A program made the position numbers and the translations under genes. This document shows positions 17,415 through 24,816 of a stretch of 64,000 bases of DNA, piece after piece; position 1 is the stretch's first letter, and each line of letters opens with the position of its first letter. The notes below the pieces were generated by a model. The model did no database searches. It was not told the DNA's origin and saw only the letters and a program-made list of their open reading frames with translations. Source of the stretch: Ferrovibrio sp035304305 (lineage in GTDB: Bacteria > Pseudomonadota > Alphaproteobacteria > Ferrovibrionales > Ferrovibrionaceae); contig NZ_DATGQG010000054.1 in NCBI RefSeq assembly GCF_035304305.1, positions 62,001 to 126,000 of the forward strand. Direction: 5' to 3'.

Positions 17415-18899
17415 ATGAAACTCGTCCTTGCGATGATGAAGCATGAGACCAATACCTTCTCTCCCATCGTGACCGACTGGGCGCGGTTCGAGGCCTGGGG
17501 GCTCTATACCGGCCAGGCCGCCATCGAGGCCTATGCCAAGACCAACATGCCGCTCGGCGTCTATCTCAACCTCGCGAAGGAATACGGCGCCGAGGTGGTG
17601 CTGCCGATGGCGGCCGAGGCGATGCCGGGCGGCAAGGTGACGGCGGACGCCTACAAGCGGCTGACCGATCCGATTCTCGAGGCGGTGCGCCAGGGCTGCG
17701 ACGGCTGCCTGCTGGACCTGCACGGCGCCATGGTGGCGGAAGGCACCGATGACGGGGAAGGCACCCTGCTGGAGCAGATCCGCCGCATCGCGCCGGACCT
17801 GCCGATCGCCGTCACCCTCGACCTGCACTGCAATCTCACTCCGAAGATGGTGGAGAACTGCACCGCGCTGATCGGCTACAAGACCTATCCGCATGTCGAT
17901 ATGGATGTCGTCGCGGGCCAGGTCGGCCGCGTCGTGATGGAATTCATCGCCGGCAAGCGGCCGAAGCCGGCCATGGCGCTCCGCCAGCTGCCGCTGCTGT
18001 CGCAGACCCTGTGCCAGGGCACCGATGACGAGCCGATGAAATCGGCCATCCAGGCCTGCCGGAACGAGGAAGCCAGGGGACTGCCCTGCGCCAGCGTGTT
18101 CGGCGGCTTCGCGCTCGCCGATTTCAAGGATGCCGGCACCACGGTCATCACCGTCGGCAATGACCAGCAGCAGGCCGATGCGGCCGCCGACGCCATCGCG
18201 GCGCAGGTCTGGGACAAGCGCGACCAGCATGTCTACCGCCACCGCGACCTGGCCGAGAGCGTGGCGAAGGCCAAACAGATCAAGGACGGCCCGGTGATCC
18301 TGCTCGACCATGCCGACAATTGCGGCTCGGGCGGCACCCAGGACGTGATGATGGTGATCGAGGAAGTGCTGCGGCAGGGACTGGAGGATGTCGCCGTCGG
18401 CGCCGTCTGGGACCCGGAGGCCGTGCAGATCATGCAGAAGGCGGGCGTCGGCGCGACCGTGACGCTGGAGCTGGGCGGCAAGACCGACATGCCCTCGCTC
18501 GGCCTCAAGGGCCGGCCGCTGAAGCTGACCGGCAAGGTCCGCACGATCACCGATGGCGAATGGATCGTGCGCGGGCCGATGTATAACGGCTACAAGGTGA
18601 TGATGGGCCCCACCGCCGTGCTGGAGGTCGACGGCCGCATGCAGATCGTCGTCGTGTCGCGCCATCACGAACCCTGGGATACCGGCGTCTTCACCTCGGT
18701 GGGCATCGATCCGCAGCACAAGCGCTACCTGCTGCTGAAGTCGCGCATCCACTACCGCGCGGGCTTCGCGCCGCTGGCCAGGGCGACCTTCACGCTGGAT
18801 GGCGAGGGCGTGACGACCTCCGACAACAGCAAGCTGAAATACGAAAAGCTGCGCCGTCCCATCTATCCGCTGGATCGCATCAACGACTGGCAGCAATGA
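17415..18899 (+). CDS. M81 family metallopeptidase (MlrC-like)
   Basis: A 494-residue protein of the microcystinase C (MlrC/DUF1485) family. It begins KLVLAMMKHETNTFSP, the family N-terminus with likely metal ligands in HETNTF, then LDLHGAMVAEGTDDGEG and VTLDLHCNLTPKM with further Asp/His ligands, TYPHVDM, and in the C-terminal domain LDHADNCGSGGTQD and SRHHEPWDTGVFTSVGIDP. MlrC cleaves linear peptide products of microcystin degradation; most homologs in other bacteria have unknown peptide substrates. It lies one base upstream of a TPR gene and is surely cotranscribed with it. The ribosome site is weak. Confidence 0.9.
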   Translation: MKLVLAMMKHETNTFSPIVTDWARFEAWGLYTGQAAIEAYAKTNMPLGVYLNLAKEYGAEVVLPMAAEAMPGGKVTADAYKRLTDPILEAVRQGCDGCLLDLHGAMVAEGTDDGEGTLLEQIRRIAPDLPIAVTLDLHCNLTPKMVENCTALIGYKTYPHVDMDVVAGQVGRVVMEFIAGKRPKPAMALRQLPLLSQTLCQGTDDEPMKSAIQACRNEEARGLPCASVFGGFALADFKDAGTTVITVGNDQQQADAAADAIAAQVWDKRDQHVYRHRDLAESVAKAKQIKDGPVILLDHADNCGSGGTQDVMMVIEEVLRQGLEDVAVGAVWDPEAVQIMQKAGVGATVTLELGGKTDMPSLGLKGRPLKLTGKVRTITDGEWIVRGPMYNGYKVMMGPTAVLEVDGRMQIVVVSRHHEPWDTGVFTSVGIDPQHKRYLLLKSRIHYRAGFAPLARATFTLDGEGVTTSDNSKLKYEKLRRPIYPLDRINDWQQ

Positions 18900-18900
18900 C

Positions 18901-20211
18901 ATGCTGAACGACCGCTGGGGCCTGCCGATCGCCACCGACGATCCGGACGTCGTCACCGGCCTCGATACCTTCGACACCAGCTTCCTGACCTATGGCACCA
19001 CGGCCGCGACGGTCTGGGACGCCGCCCGCGCCGATCCCGCCTGCGTGATGGCGCAGGCCAAGGCGGCCGCGCTGGAGATGTTCCTGCAGACCGGGCAGTC
19101 GATCGCCAGGGCGCGCCCCTGGCTGGACGGCGCGGCGCCGCATCTGGCCAAGACGACGGAGCGCGAGCAGCTCTGGCATGCCCAGGTCAGCGCCTGGGTG
19201 GACGGCGATGCGGAACGCGCCATCGCGCTCTGCCGCGAGATCGTCAACCACTGGCCGGAAGACCTCGCGGCCGTGAAGATGACCCAGTTCCACATGTTCC
19301 ATGTCGGCGACCTGGCCGGAATGCTGGAGATCGCCGAGGCCGCCCTGCCTGCGCACCGCGCCTCTGCCGAGATGCATGGCATGCGCGCCTTCGCGCTGGA
19401 GGAGATGAACCGGCTCGACGAGGCCGAAGCCTCGGCCCGGCATGCGATCGAGCTCAAACGCGCCGAGCCCTGGGCGCATCACGCGCTGGCCCATGTGATG
19501 GAGACGCAGGGCCGCTGCGCGGAAGGCTTCGCCTTCATGAGCGAGCATGCGGATACCTGGACGGACAGGAATTCCTTCATGCGCAGCCACAACTGGTGGC
19601 ATGCCGCGCTGTTCGCCATCGATTCCGACCGGCCCGAAGAGGCCCTGCGGCTCTATGACGAGCAGGTCTGGGGCGTATGGAAGGAATACAGCCAGGACCA
19701 GGTGAATGCGGCCGCCCTGCTGGCGCGGCTGGAATTCGCCGGCCTCGACGTCGGCGCGCGCTGGCAGGACGTCGCCGACCATGTCGAACGGCGCGGGCCG
19801 GAGCATGTCGAGCCTTTCCTGGATGCGCATTACCTGCTGGCACTGACCCGCGCGGGGCGCGAAGCGGCCGCCGCGCGGCTGCTGGCAAGCCTGCAGAATC
19901 ATGTTGCCGCCCTGCCCGATCGTCTGAACGGGCGCATCTGGCGCGAGGTCGGCGTGCCGCTGGCGGAAGGCGTCTTCGCATACGGCCGCGGCGACTGGCG
20001 CACCGCCTTCACGCGGCTGCAGCCGGCCCTGTCGGGCCTGCAGCAGATCGGCGGCAGCCATGCCCAGCGCGATCTGTTCTGGCAGCTCTGGCTGCGGGCG
20101 GGTGCGCACGCCGGCGAGATCGCCGCCGTGAAGCCGCATTTCGAGCGGCGCGCCGCAGAGCGTCCCGGTGTGGCGAAGCACCGCCGCGAACTGGCGGCAC
20201 TCGGCGCATAG
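18901..20211 (+). CDS. tetratricopeptide repeat protein, TTC38-like
   Basis: A 436-residue all-helical protein built from TPR-like pairs. Segments such as FALEEMNRLDEAEASARHAIELK and WAHHALAHVMETQGR, and the conserved SHNWWHAALF, identify the TTC38 family found in bacteria and animals, whose molecular role is unknown. There is no signal peptide, so it should be cytoplasmic. It begins one base after the M81 peptidase stop, suggesting it works with that enzyme, perhaps presenting a peptide or acting as a partner. It converges with DUF2794, ten bases apart. Confidence 0.88.
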   Translation: MLNDRWGLPIATDDPDVVTGLDTFDTSFLTYGTTAATVWDAARADPACVMAQAKAAALEMFLQTGQSIARARPWLDGAAPHLAKTTEREQLWHAQVSAWVDGDAERAIALCREIVNHWPEDLAAVKMTQFHMFHVGDLAGMLEIAEAALPAHRASAEMHGMRAFALEEMNRLDEAEASARHAIELKRAEPWAHHALAHVMETQGRCAEGFAFMSEHADTWTDRNSFMRSHNWWHAALFAIDSDRPEEALRLYDEQVWGVWKEYSQDQVNAAALLARLEFAGLDVGARWQDVADHVERRGPEHVEPFLDAHYLLALTRAGREAAAARLLASLQNHVAALPDRLNGRIWREVGVPLAEGVFAYGRGDWRTAFTRLQPALSGLQQIGGSHAQRDLFWQLWLRAGAHAGEIAAVKPHFERRAAERPGVAKHRRELAALGA

Positions 20212-20221
20212 ACCGTTATTT

Positions 20222-20614
20222 TCAGAACGTCGCTTCGCGCTTGGGTTCGAAATAGCGCAGCATCACGGCAAGGTCCTTGCCGCGGCGCACGATGCGTCCG
20301 CCCTGCGCCAGAATGGTGAAGGCGCCCTGCTTGCGCGCCAGCTTCGGCGTTTTCACGATGCGATAGAGCGCGCCGTCGGCGCTGCGCCGGAACACGGCGA
20401 AGCTGCAGCTGTCGCGATCATGGCCGATGGCGTAGTCGCGCCACTCGCCCTGGCCGACCATGCGGGCATAGAGATTGAGAATCAGGTTGAATTCGCGACG
20501 ATCGAAAAAGACCTGCGGCTCGGTCGTTCTGCCCTCGGCGGACTTTGCACCCGCCGGGCGGGTCACCGCCTCCTCCGGGCGCCGGTACTGGTGAAGGGCA
20601 ATCACCTCGCTCAT
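20222..20614 (-). CDS. DUF2794 family protein
   Basis: A 130-residue protein typical of alphaproteobacteria. The conserved body runs from FFDRREFNLILNLYARMVGQGEWRDYAIGH through FAVFRRSADGALYRIVKTPKLARKQGAF to an IVRRGKDLAVMLRYF end. No function is established for the family. It starts after a disordered 30-residue N-terminus. It is a useful taxonomic marker because the family is nearly limited to alphaproteobacteria. Confidence 0.88.
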   Translation of the reverse strand: MSEVIALHQYRRPEEAVTRPAGAKSAEGRTTEPQVFFDRREFNLILNLYARMVGQGEWRDYAIGHDRDSCSFAVFRRSADGALYRIVKTPKLARKQGAFTILAQGGRIVRRGKDLAVMLRYFEPKREATF

Positions 20615-20854
20615 GCCGAGCGGCTTACCTCCCGTCGAATCGCAGCAGCCGCAGACCGGCCACTGGCAGAATCTTGGTCCCTGCCCGCTGCGGCGTCAAG
20701 CCGACAATGCGTGACCAGGCCATCATCCGGCCCTGGTGAAACGGCTGCTCGGGCTGCAGCAGAAGTATGCAGCCGATACTGAATGTAACGGAAAGCGACT
20801 CCGCGCCGTGAAAGCGCGGCGCGGCGAAATTGGCAGGGACGACCGTATGACCGA
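20615..20854. other. 240-base gap, no convincing gene
   Basis: Between the DUF2794 start and the receiver-like gene stop. A minus-strand frame overlapping the end of the receiver gene continues to 20625 and contains some protein-like sequence (ILLLQPEQPFHQG, MMAWSRIVGLTP), but it has no ribosome site or clear start, so I do not call it. A GC-rich inverted stretch (CCGCGCCGTGAAAGCGCGGCGCGG) lies near 20800. Confidence 0.5.
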
Positions 20855-21406
20855 CTAGAGCTCGCTCAGCAGATTCTCGATGGCCTTTTCGTCCATCTGC
20901 TGCTCGCCCTTCTCGATCAGATCGCGGCGGCGTTCCTCGCCGGTATAGGTCGAGACCTTGTGGCGCCGCCGGTCGGGGCCGAAGAAATCGTCGGTACGCA
21001 CGAACTGGCGCGGATACTCGATCACCATGGTGATGCGCTTGGCCATCGCCTTGGCGGTGAACGGCTTGACCAGGAATTCGGTGACGCCGGCATCGCGGGC
21101 CTTCATCACCTTCCACTCCTCCGACTGCGCCGTAACCATGATGATCGGCACGAACACGTTGCGCGAGGCGGGATTCTTGCGCACCCACTCGACGAAGCCG
21201 ATGCCGTCCATCTCGCCGTCCATGTGCCATTCGGTGAAGATGATATCAACGACATTGTTCTCGAGATAGCTGAGCGCATCCCTGGCGTTCATCGCCTCCG
21301 CGATGCGCTGCACGCCCAGCGGACGCAGCACCTCCTTGATCAGCTGCATGTGGTTCGGATTGCTGTCGACCACCAGCACGGCAATGTTGTTCAGCTTATA
21401 CGCCAT
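20855..21406 (-). CDS. CheY-like receiver protein with Glu at the phospho-acceptor site
   Basis: A 183-residue single receiver domain plus a basic tail. Compared with the second CheY of this cluster (DLIISDWNMDG), the matching segment is DIIFTEWHMDG, so the Asp that accepts phosphate is Glu59. The acidic pair near residue 13 is Asp14-Ser15 instead of two acids. The Thr (MVTAQS) and Lys (FLVKPF) positions are kept. The tail FFGPDRRRHKVSTYTGEERRRD is a pattern seen in alphaproteobacterial receiver proteins. It is therefore likely constitutive or phosphate-independent. It lies 17 bases downstream of cheD on the same strand. Confidence 0.85.
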   Translation of the reverse strand: MAYKLNNIAVLVVDSNPNHMQLIKEVLRPLGVQRIAEAMNARDALSYLENNVVDIIFTEWHMDGEMDGIGFVEWVRKNPASRNVFVPIIMVTAQSEEWKVMKARDAGVTEFLVKPFTAKAMAKRITMVIEYPRQFVRTDDFFGPDRRRHKVSTYTGEERRRDLIEKGEQQMDEKAIENLLSEL

Positions 21407-21423
21407 AACGAGCGGATCCGTAC

Positions 21424-22074
21424 CTAGTCGAACAGCTCGATGCTGCCGGCCTGGCTCTGCACGGCCGTGATCTTCCGCGCGCTCTCGCGCTGGAACACGG
21501 CCTTGGCGCTGGCATCCTCGATCTGCTTGACACGCGCCACGCCGGACGAGGGAAAATACTGCACCTTGCGCGGCAGCGTGCCGCGCAGATCCGCGGCCAT
21601 GATCCTGAAGCCTTCGGCCTTGAGAAAGCGCTCGATGAAGTCGGCATTCTGGTGGCCGATGCCGCGCAGGCCGGCAAGCACGTTCGCGCCGCCGAAGATC
21701 TTCACCTCCAGCCGCTCGCGACGGCCGCCAGCGGTGAGGATGCCGTTGATCAGCTGCTCCATCGAATAGCTGCCGTAGCGCAAGGCGGCCGAGACCGGCA
21801 GGTCGGGACTGGTGTCGCCGCCCTTGTCGGGCAGCAGGAAATGGTTCATCCCGCCGACGCCGGCGACCGGGTCGCGGATGCAGGCGGCGACGCAGGAGCC
21901 CAGCACGGTGGCCAGCATCTCGCCCTCGCGGGTGGATACGAAAAAGTCGCCCTGGAAAACCTGGACGACATGCACCTTCAGAACGGGATCGAAATACCGC
22001 CGCCGTTCGACAGACGCACCCGCGCCGGCGGAATCGGCGGCGGGTCGTCGCAGGATGCCCGGGGTAGTATTCAT
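21424..22074 (-). CDS. cheD: chemoreceptor glutamine deamidase CheD
   Basis: CheD converts receptor glutamines to glutamate to tune chemoreceptors. The catalytic Cys is in TVLGSCVAACIRD and the catalytic His in GGMNHFLLP, both in the expected order; FGGANVL and GHQNADFIERFL also fit. Start ATG 22074 gives 216 residues and lies ten bases after the pentapeptide gene; the longer frame would run into that gene. The N-terminal 45 residues are family-variable. The protein ends SIELFD, similar to the EVELF end of the CheZ/CheT-like protein encoded divergently. Confidence 0.93.
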   Translation of the reverse strand: MNTTPGILRRPAADSAGAGASVERRRYFDPVLKVHVVQVFQGDFFVSTREGEMLATVLGSCVAACIRDPVAGVGGMNHFLLPDKGGDTSPDLPVSAALRYGSYSMEQLINGILTAGGRRERLEVKIFGGANVLAGLRGIGHQNADFIERFLKAEGFRIMAADLRGTLPRKVQYFPSSGVARVKQIEDASAKAVFQRESARKITAVQSQAGSIELFD

Positions 22075-22084
22075 CGCGTAACCA

Positions 22085-23290
22085 TCATGGCCTGCCTGCA
22101 GGCGGCGGTTCAAGACCGCTGACATCCCGCAGGATGGCGTCGCCCCAGTCGACATCGGCACAGTCGGCACCGGCCAGGCGGGCGCCGGTGAGATCGGTGT
22201 GAATCACCCGCCCCGTCCGCTCGCCCTTCGGCGTCAGGATTTCGGCATGGCCGAAGCGGCTGCCGGCCAATGTCGCGCCGCGCAGGTCAGCCCCGGCGAG
22301 GTTGCAACCGGCGAAGGTGGCCGACGATATCTGCGCCTGGCGCAGATCAGCACCGGCCAGGTCGGCGAATTTGAACACGGTGCCGGCCAGCCGCGCATGC
22401 CGCAGCACCGCGCCGCGCAGCTTGATGCCCGAGAGATCGAGGCCGGACAGGTCGAATCGGGTGAGGTCCTGCCCGTGCAGATCGGCGCGCGCTCCCGCCC
22501 CGGTCTCGATCCAGCGGCGATGCGCCTGCAGGGCGGCGCGGATCTCCGCCTCGCTCATCTTCTTTGGTGCCGCGGCCGGTTCCGGCGCCGTGTTGGCCAT
22601 CGCGACATTGGCGCCGCTCAGCTCGACCTCGGCGAGGTCGACGCCATGCAGATGGGCATCGGTGAGATTGGCCCCGGCCAGGGTCGCGCCGGCCAGATTG
22701 GCGCCGCTCAGCTCGGCGCCGACCAGATTGGCGCCCGACAGCGTGGCGCCGCTGAGATCCGCGCCGGACAGGTCGGCCCCCACCAGCTGGCAATCGGCGA
22801 GCGCCGCGTCCTGCAGGTTGGCGCCGGCCAGATTGCTGCCGCTGAAATCCGCGCCCAGCGCGTCGACGCCCACCAGCGTCGCCCCGGCGAAATTGCCGCC
22901 GGTGACGTTCTGGCGCAGCACCTCCACCGCCTGCCTGGGGTCCGAACCGATCTCCAGGCCGCGGCGGAAATTCGCGCCGGTGAGATTGGCGCCGGCCATG
23001 TTCACCTTTTCCAGCGCGGCGCCCCGCAGGTCGGCCCGCGTGAGATCCGCCCCGGAGAGGTCCGCACCGCTCAGGTCCGCCTTGAAGAAGTCGCACTGCA
23101 CCAGCCGGGCCTCCACCATCCGGGCCCCGGTCAGGACGGTCATGCGGAAGCTGGCGCGCCGCAGATCGGCGCCGGACAGATCGGCACCGCTGAGGTCGCG
23201 ACCGGAAAAATCAGCCGCCTTGCCCCCCGGCATCCCCTTCAACCAGAGATGATGGTGATGCAAGAGCTCTTTGATATCGATCGGATCCAT
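22085..23290 (-). CDS. pentapeptide-repeat protein in the che locus
   Basis: A 401-residue protein almost wholly of A(D/N)LxG pentapeptides forming a right-handed beta helix. There are two modules. Each opens with a helical cap of the form L-x2-H-x2-W (HHHHLWLKGMPGGKAADFSG at the start, and LQAHRRWIETGAGARADLHG near residue 265). Between them is an Ala/Pro-rich linker (TAPEPAAAPKKMSEAE). No signal peptide is visible. It is the first gene of the minus-strand group with cheD and the receiver-like gene, so a chemosensory scaffold role is possible, but this is inference from position. Start ATG 23290 is preferred over GTG 23305. Confidence 0.88.
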   Translation of the reverse strand: MDPIDIKELLHHHHLWLKGMPGGKAADFSGRDLSGADLSGADLRRASFRMTVLTGARMVEARLVQCDFFKADLSGADLSGADLTRADLRGAALEKVNMAGANLTGANFRRGLEIGSDPRQAVEVLRQNVTGGNFAGATLVGVDALGADFSGSNLAGANLQDAALADCQLVGADLSGADLSGATLSGANLVGAELSGANLAGATLAGANLTDAHLHGVDLAEVELSGANVAMANTAPEPAAAPKKMSEAEIRAALQAHRRWIETGAGARADLHGQDLTRFDLSGLDLSGIKLRGAVLRHARLAGTVFKFADLAGADLRQAQISSATFAGCNLAGADLRGATLAGSRFGHAEILTPKGERTGRVIHTDLTGARLAGADCADVDWGDAILRDVSGLEPPPAGRP

Positions 23291-23345
23291 ATACCCAGCC
23301 TGCACCCTTGCAGCTTGTTAGCATGTTTTTGCCCGGGCGCCATAC

Positions 23346-23400
23346 TGCCGCCGGTAAAGCCTCCCACCACCGCAAGTCGCACCATCCCTTACCGGCGGCA
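23346..23400. repeat. 12-bp inverted repeat with 31-bp spacer between divergent che genes
   Basis: TGCCGCCGGTAA (23346-23357) is matched exactly by TTACCGGCGGCA (23389-23400). It lies in the only shared promoter region of the divergent pentapeptide and CheZ/CheT-like genes. It could be paired operator sites or a hairpin in a leader RNA. Confidence 0.55.
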
Positions 23401-23488
23401 AACCGGGAAGGTTAAGAAATGGGAATGCCCCCTTCCGGACGCATGCAGGACGGATGCAAGCCGGCCGGGTTTGTGAAATAGTCGCATT

Positions 23489-24010
23489 ATGGGGGAGAGT
23501 GCAGCATCGCCGCAGAACCAGCGTCCGTCGTCGCCGCCGGCCGAGGCGGAGTCCGCTACGATTGCGCCCGCCACGGCCCGCGAACTGCTCGACTTCGTTG
23601 CCCTCGTGCTGCTGGCCATCAAGGAGGAAATCCAGGACCTGCAGCAGGTGCAGAGCGCCACCTCCCAGGCTTTTGCGGCCAAGCTGGTGGAACTGGGCCG
23701 GCAGCTGCCCGGCTCGCCGGTGATGGGCGAGGTGGTGACGCTGATGCAGTCGGACGACCTGCGCAGCCAGCGCCAGCAGCACGTGATCAATGCGCTGAAA
23801 TATGTCGAGGACATCATCCGCGAGCAGTCGGGGCGCAGCTGGGCGCCGTTGCTGACCCATCGCGCGGCCGGCTGGGGCGAGGGGCTGGTCGCCAGCCAGA
23901 CGCTGGAGCAGGTGCGCACGCATTTCCAGCATTACCTGCTCGGCGCGCCGGCGGCGGAATCTCCCGCAGCGGCGCCGGCCGAGACCGAGGACGAGGTAGA
24001 ATTGTTCTGA
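23489..24010 (+). CDS. putative CheZ/CheT-like chemotaxis phosphatase
   Basis: A 173-residue, mostly helical protein with a Pro/Ser/Ala-rich N-terminus. Helices from about residue 30 to 72 and 78 to 115 could form a hairpin. The second contains DDLRSQRQQHVINAL, where Asp90 and Gln94 make a DxxxQ pair on one helix face, the signature of CheZ (DLTGQ) and of the S. meliloti CheT phosphatase. A Pro/Ala linker leads to an acidic C-terminus ending EVELF, reminiscent of the CheY-binding tail of CheZ. I recognise no family by overall sequence. It heads the plus-strand che genes; no other phosphatase (CheZ, CheX, CheC) is seen. Confidence 0.55.
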   Translation: MGESAASPQNQRPSSPPAEAESATIAPATARELLDFVALVLLAIKEEIQDLQQVQSATSQAFAAKLVELGRQLPGSPVMGEVVTLMQSDDLRSQRQQHVINALKYVEDIIREQSGRSWAPLLTHRAAGWGEGLVASQTLEQVRTHFQHYLLGAPAAESPAAAPAETEDEVELF

Positions 24011-24112
24011 CCGACTTTCGCGGCGATTTGGTTTGCAGCCCCGCAGGGGCATGACTAGGGTGTTTGCTACAGCGGCAGGCAGGGCCGCTGCGGAGTGGGA
24101 GCGTGATCGGGC

Positions 24113-24652
24113 ATGGCTGAGAACGAGGGTACCAAGGCGGCTGCGCCCCAGTCGGGCAAGAAGGCGCCGAGTGACGCACAATTCGTCACGCCCCCCAACT
24201 ACCTGAAGATGAAGGTCGGCGCCGGCGGCGTCGACAAGGAAGCGCTCAAGGAAGCCGAAATCGCCGTCCAGGTGCTCGGGCATAAGATGTATGCCCAGTG
24301 GGCGGATTCCGATCTGGAACGCATGCGCGCGGCGTTCGAGACGCTGAAGCAGACCAGCCTCGACAATGCCGCGGACGTGAAGAAGATGCTGCGGATCTGC
24401 TGGGACATGAAGGGCCTGGGCGGCACCTTCGGCTATCCGCTGGTCACCACCATCACCCATTATCTCAGCAGCTATCTGGAGCATTGCCTCGACCGGCAGC
24501 TCGAGGTCAGTTCGGCCGTGGTTTCGCCGCATATCGATGCGCTCTATGTCGTGCTGAGCCAGAAGGTCAGCGGCGATGGCGGCGCCATCGGGCGCGAGCT
24601 GGTGGCCGGACTGGAAAAGGTCGTGCTCAAGACCGGCGCCCGGATCGGCTGA
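24113..24652 (+). CDS. HPt-like protein lacking the phospho-His
   Basis: A 179-residue helical protein. Residues 96-110 (CWDMKGLGGTFGYPL) match the HPt core xHxLKGxAxxFG, as in CheA of this cluster (IHSVKGGAGAFGF), with Lys, Gly, Gly, Phe and Gly all aligned. The phosphorylated His is Trp97. The four-helix pattern around it (helices near 43-63, 67-80, 86-100, 105-125) fits an HPt fold. It should therefore bind a receiver or kinase partner without taking phosphate. It lies 103 bases after the CheZ/CheT-like gene. The start ATG 24113 has GGAG upstream. Assignment rests on motif alignment by eye. Confidence 0.6.
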   Translation: MAENEGTKAAAPQSGKKAPSDAQFVTPPNYLKMKVGAGGVDKEALKEAEIAVQVLGHKMYAQWADSDLERMRAAFETLKQTSLDNAADVKKMLRICWDMKGLGGTFGYPLVTTITHYLSSYLEHCLDRQLEVSSAVVSPHIDALYVVLSQKVSGDGGAIGRELVAGLEKVVLKTGARIG

Positions 24653-24725
24653 TCCGAATCAGCAGAACCCGATACAAGAACTGGTGGGTGCAGACCGCAC
24701 CCCTCCCCGCATCTAGCGGTTCTTC

Positions 24726-24794
24726 TTGACCCCGCGAATCGGCATCGGCTAAGGTCGGAGCGAATCGGGCACGGGCCGATTCGGTTTCCGATTC
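24726..24794 (+). promoter_or_regulatory. promoter with four GAATCGG/CCGATTC half-sites
   Basis: TTGACC (24726-24731) and TAAGGT (24750-24755) are 18 bases apart. GAATCGG occurs at 24736-24742 and 24762-24768, and its inverse CCGATTC at 24776-24782 and 24788-24794. The middle pair forms an 8-7-8 inverted repeat just after the expected start point. It probably drives the genes from 24817 onward. Confidence 0.45.
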
Positions 24795-24816
24795 AAGTGC
24801 GGGATAGGACGATCCG

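Noticed and set aside
20625..20854. Possible small minus-strand gene after the receiver-like gene
   Set aside because: Some stretches look protein-like, but there is no ribosome site or start, and its upstream part overlaps the receiver gene in another frame.
22085..23290. The repetitive DNA of the pentapeptide gene as a CRISPR or tandem repeat array
   Set aside because: The periodicity is the 15-base codon pattern of A(D/N)LxG repeats in one open frame, without constant repeats and spacers.
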